Of a stretch of DNA of 64,000 nt, positions 60,431 through 64,000 are shown piece after piece. The notes below the pieces were generated by a model, which ran no database searches, was not told the origin of the DNA, and saw nothing but the letters and a program-made list of their open reading frames with translations. The stretch is taken from contig JAJEKV010000004.1 in NCBI GenBank assembly GCA_021234155.1, positions 11,412,109-11,476,108 on the forward strand, in the 5' to 3' direction. The position numbers were made by a program, and so were the translations under genes. The first letter of the stretch is position 1; every line of letters begins with the position of its first letter. Source of the DNA: Isoetes taiwanensis. Its lineage: Eukaryota > Streptophyta > Lycopodiopsida > Isoetales > Isoetaceae.

Positions 60431-61330
60431 TTCTATTGCTCAATTGGTAGACCTTGGTTATAAGGTTGTGTTTGAGAGATTGCAATGTAATGTGTTACTT
60501 GGAAATAAAGTGAAGTTTATTGGAAAAAGGATTGGAAATCTATTTGGACTTGAAGCTATACATTGTGAACCAACTTGTCTTAATCTTATAACCATGCCAT
60601 CAGTTGATACATGGCATGGAAGACTTGGTCATGTAAATTCAAAAACTATTGAGCTTTTATGCAAAAAAGGATTTATTGAAGCAGACTTGAATGAAACTGG
60701 AAAAAGCAGATGTCCCGGATGTGCTCTTGGCAAACATAGTAGATTAGCTTTCAAAAGGTCCAATAAAAAGCACAAGGGTTATTAGATCTTGTACATACCG
60801 ATTTATGTGGACCTATGAATGTAACAGCTTATCCGGAAAAAGATATTTCATGACCCTGATCGATGATTTTAGTAGACATACTCACATTTATTGTTTGAGA
60901 ACAAAACATAAGGCAATGGAAGTGTTCAAACAATATGTAAATGAAGTTGAGACTCAAACCGGCGTGAAAGATCAAATGCTTGAGGTCCGACAGGAGGTGG
61001 AGAATTTTTGTCGTGGGAATTTAAACAATATTGCAAAATGAAAGGAATAAAAAGACAACTTACTTGCGATACACGCCTCAACGTAATGGGATTGCGAAAA
61101 GAAAGAACGTAACCTTGCTTAATGTCAGTAAGAAGTATGTTGAAATTTTCGTGGCTTCCAAATTTCCTATGGGAAGAGGGGCGCAAGTTGCTTTGCCATG
61201 ATTCAAAATAGCCTACCTTCAAGAGCATACAAGGTGCAATTCCCGATATGCTTTGGTCGGGAAGACACCGGATTATAGTAGGCTAAGATTGTATGGATGC
61301 TTGGCCTACACACATTCCGGAAGAACCGAG
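60402..61330 (+). pseudogene. copia integrase, N-terminal and core
   Basis: NLISIAQLVDLG leads into the pre-integrase zinc finger (WHGRLGHVNSKTIELL...CPGCALGKH) at 60610-60745. The core starts GKRYFMTLIDDFSRHTH (60835-60885), giving the first catalytic Asp. From about 60960 to 61330 the sequence is scrambled by small changes, although TPQRNGIAKRKNVT near 61075 still marks the region that normally contains the catalytic Glu. Gln and Glu of the usual TPQQNGVAERKN appear as Arg and Lys. Confidence 0.85.
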
Positions 61331-62606
61331 GAGGAAACCGGATGACAGGGCCATGATTACCTACCTTGTTGGTTATGATAAACAATCCAAAGCCTACAGA
61401 TTATATAATCCAAGCACAAGAGGAGTAGTGGTGAGTAGGGATGTTACATTTGATGAAACACAAGTGTATAAAGTTCTGATAAAGGAAAACAAGCAAAAGG
61501 AAGTTATTGAGAACATAACGAATGTTGATAATGCTGAAAATAATAGGTCAAGTACTAAAGTGGTTGATTATGATGATGATGCTCCAGATGACCTTAAGAA
61601 TATAAATGCGCGTGTCGAGGAGAACACCAATGAAGAAGTAGGTGACTCAGAAGAAACACAAGTCCAAAATCAAGGTGTTTCAGCTGAGCCATCAGAGTCA
61701 TCAACCAGTGCTGTCATACCATCGAGAAAAAAAAGAATCACTGAAGTAGAAAGGTTGCAGCAAGCAAATATCAAGATTGACCCATCAATTCATGGTAGAA
61801 CAACTCGAGGTAAGAGTAAAAGACTTCAAGATATAGAAGGAGAGCTGGATAGTATTTTTGAGATCCTGACTCATCTAGATCCAGCTATTCCAAGTACATA
61901 TGAGGATGTATTAAATTCAGCAGATAAGGATAAATGGATAAATGCTATGAATGAGGAAATGAATTCTTTTCACAATACTAACACATATGAACTTGTTGAT
62001 ATTCCTTGTGGAAAGAATATTGTTGGAAACAAGTGGCTATTCAGAATTAAAATAGGTGTGGATGGAAAGACACCTAGATACAAGGCTAGACTGGTGGCAC
62101 AAGGATTCTCACAGAAAAAAGGTCAGGATTTTGATGAAACTTTTTCTCCACTAGTCAAAATGAATAGTGTGAGAATGTTACTGGCAATTGCAAATGCATG
62201 TGATTTAGAAGTACATCATATGGATGTTAAGACTGCATTTTTGAATGCAACTTTAGAAGAAGAAATATTTATGAAGCAGGCCCCAGGATTTGAGCAGGGA
62301 GCTAACAAAGTTTGGAAGCTCAGGAGAGCAGTGTATGGTTTGAAACAGTCCCCTCGAGAATGGTACAAGTGCATGGACAGTTTTTTAAGAGAGCAAAAAT
62401 TTATTAAATTAGATAATGATGGTAATCTTTACAAGTTTCAGTATGGAGAAGAATGGTGTGTCTTAGCCTTATATGTTGATGACAATATAATGGTGGCTAA
62501 AGGAACAACCTGCTTGAATATGTGTAAAGATTTGCTAAGACAAAGATTTGAAATGACTGACTTAGGAGAGTTGAAAAATTTTCTTGGTGTTGAAATGGCG
62601 AAATAG
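61331..62606 (+). pseudogene. copia integrase C-terminus and reverse transcriptase
   Basis: The integrase tail (RLYNPSTRGVVVSRDVTFDE, near 61400-61455) is followed by an acidic linker. The RT contains NKWLFRIKIG, KARLVAQGFSQKKGQDFDET, MDVKTAFLNA and the catalytic ALYVDDNIMVAKG near 62470. The frame stops at 62604-62606 in LGVEMAK, with the family continuation in another frame. Confidence 0.92.
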
Positions 62607-63440
62607 GGGCAGAGGGTATAGTAATGCTCACCCAAAAGAAACAAATATATGACATGTTGAAAAGATTTAACATGCAAGACTGCAAAGTATGTAAAGCTCC
62701 TGCTGTACCTGGGTGTAAGTTGACTGAAAGTATGTGTCCACAAAATGAAGGTGAGAGAAAAGATATGGAGTCAGTACCTTACAGATCCCTGGTTGGATGT
62801 TTAGCATATGTGGCCAATTGCACAAGGCCTGATATTGCACATAGTGTTAACATGTTAAGCAGGTACAACACTAATCCTGGCAGAGAACATTGGACTGCAG
62901 CAAAACGAGTTTTAAGATATTTAAAAGGTACTGCTGAAGAAGGAGTTGCATACAAAACTAATAACTTGGAATTAGAAGGGTTTTGTGATGCAGATTGGGG
63001 AGGAGATATAGATACAAGGAAGTCAACTTCAGGATATCTTGTCATGCTGGGAGGAGCCCCTATATCTTGGAAATGCAAAAAACAAACTGCCATAGCTATG
63101 TCCAAAGGTTTGGCGTAATATCTTCTTTGCTACTTTATGCTCAAAGGAAATTATTTGGGAGAGAAGGTTAATCATAGAACTGGGATTTGAACAATCATTG
63201 GCTACCAACATTTGGTGTGATAGTACAAGCTGCATTGCTTTATCAAAAGAATCCAAATCCTACATGAGAGGACTAAACATATAGAACTTGAAATGCACTT
63301 TATCAGGGAGGCTGTTAGAAAAGACCTTGTAAATATGGTATATATCAGGACTGAAGATCAGTTAGCAGATTTGCTTACAAAATCTCTAGATGAGACAAGA
63401 TTTAGCTATCTAAAAGGGAAAATAATGCATATAAGTATAA
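62607..63440 (+). pseudogene. copia RT end and RNase H
   Basis: 62624-63118 reads LTQKKQIYDMLKRFNMQD through RPDIAHSVNMLSRY, the RNase H start GFCDADWGGDIDTRKSTSGY, and WKCKKQTAIAMSKG, where the frame stops. After about two frame changes, the end of RNase H is readable as KHIELEMHFIREAV and TEDQLADLLTKSL to 63440. Confidence 0.9.
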
Positions 63441-63452
63441 CATGAAGGAGGA
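63441..63452 (+). other. copia polypurine tract
   Basis: GAAGGAGGA lies immediately before the 3' LTR, as expected for plus-strand priming. Confidence 0.85.
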
Positions 63453-64000
63453 TGTTAGTGTGTATCAGGTTATATTATATGCATCTTATATTCATGAGAA
63501 GCAGTGGCAGTGAATATATTTTTACTACAAGAACAACCTATGAGAAGCAGTGGCAGTGGGTTGTAATGGTCTTACAGGTTGAAGATTCGTATACATATAA
63601 GTGCTTTATGTGCTTTATGCATATAAGTGCTTTATGTGCTTTATGTGCTTGATGAAAATGCTATATTCCTTCTGTTGGCATGTGAGATATAAGCTGTAGA
63701 TGAGGTTTCTATTCTGAGTCACTGAGATCTAGCCGTAACCGTCGTGCAAGGTATACATAGGAATGGGGTGCCGGGTTTGAGGTGTGCGGAGCTCTCGATG
63801 ATGATGATCTATAGTTTGAGCTTAGGAAGTACTCATTGCTTAGAGTAAAAGTGATGAAATGATTTTGAGCATATCAAGGAATGAATGACCATAACTTGGC
63901 TTTCTTGATACTAGATGCTTTTGTACTTGAAGATGTTTTATTGATTTAATATTGCTAGATTGAAAGTACAAGTAAATCATTGTGTTGAACTTACATCCTT
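63453..64000 (+). repeat. copia 3' LTR, cut by the window end
   Basis: 548 of 579 bases are present. Four transitions relative to the 5' LTR lie near 63659, 63751, 63794 and 63797. Confidence 0.95.

Larger units (their letters stand above)
58555..64000 (+). mobile_element. Ty1/copia retrotransposon, nearly complete, young
   Basis: LTRs at 58555-59133 and 63453 onward flank a PBS, gag, protease, integrase, RT and RNase H in copia order (integrase before RT). The two LTRs differ at only 4 of 548 comparable bases, all transitions, so insertion is recent relative to everything else here. The 3' LTR lacks its last 31 bases because the window ends. Despite its youth, the coding region has at least five frame breaks. 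Confidence 0.95.

Overview
The window looks like plant nuclear DNA dominated by retrotransposons. Support comes from chromovirus-type Ty3/gypsy and Ty1/copia elements primed by initiator-Met tRNA, MITE-like elements, a GT47 exostosin-like glycosyltransferase relic, and an intron-bearing reverse-transcriptase gene of a Penelope/RVT-like type. A seed-free land plant (fern, lycophyte or bryophyte) is my guess from the mix of families; nothing here proves it. I see no intact, clearly functional host gene.

Layout. 1-2908 is a diverged second copy of 56780-59695 (gypsy pol with a copia element nested in it). It joins a truncated gypsy LTR (2909-4046). 4.5-10.5 kb is degraded repeat DNA with a histone-fold relic on the minus strand (4926-5261). 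10.5-22.8 kb is one large, badly broken minus-strand chromovirus: LTR, PBS, histone-H3-like ORF, unrecognised ORF X, gag, protease, RT, RNase H, integrase, chromodomain. 22.8-26.6 kb holds the 5' part of a second minus-strand element (LTR, PBS, H3-like ORF). 26.6-42.4 kb is mostly unrecognised AT-rich DNA with tandem repeats, a foldback element and the exostosin pseudogene. 42.4-47 kb carries minus-strand RT-like and other exon-like coding segments. 47.66-48.93 kb is a 1.27-kb ACGC/ATGC microsatellite. 49.98-58.3 kb is a plus-strand gypsy element (LTR, PBS, paired hairpins, TATA box, H3-like ORF, then PR-RT-RNaseH-INT). 58.56-64.0 kb is a young copia element whose 3' LTR runs off the window.

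The main discovery candidate is a histone H3-derived ORF sitting between the primer-binding site and gag-pol of these chromoviruses. Three copies lie next to an LTR and PBS of different LTR families, and a fourth is a fold-only relic. The clearest copy (52237-54156) begins MTRTKQTAR and ends with an H3 histone fold, separated by a long charged linker. The ORFs with a recognisable start have a TATA-like box about 95-110 bp upstream of the ATG, and in two elements paired palindromes lie further upstream. This suggests an internally promoted histone cargo gene. One of these elements also has a chromodomain relic, so reader and histone-tail mimic may occur in the same element.

Much of 1-30 kb, and a patch inside the young copia, shows odd clustered differences at AC and CAG contexts. 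These may be consensus-sequencing artefacts at methylated cytosines, so many frame breaks reported here may not be real.
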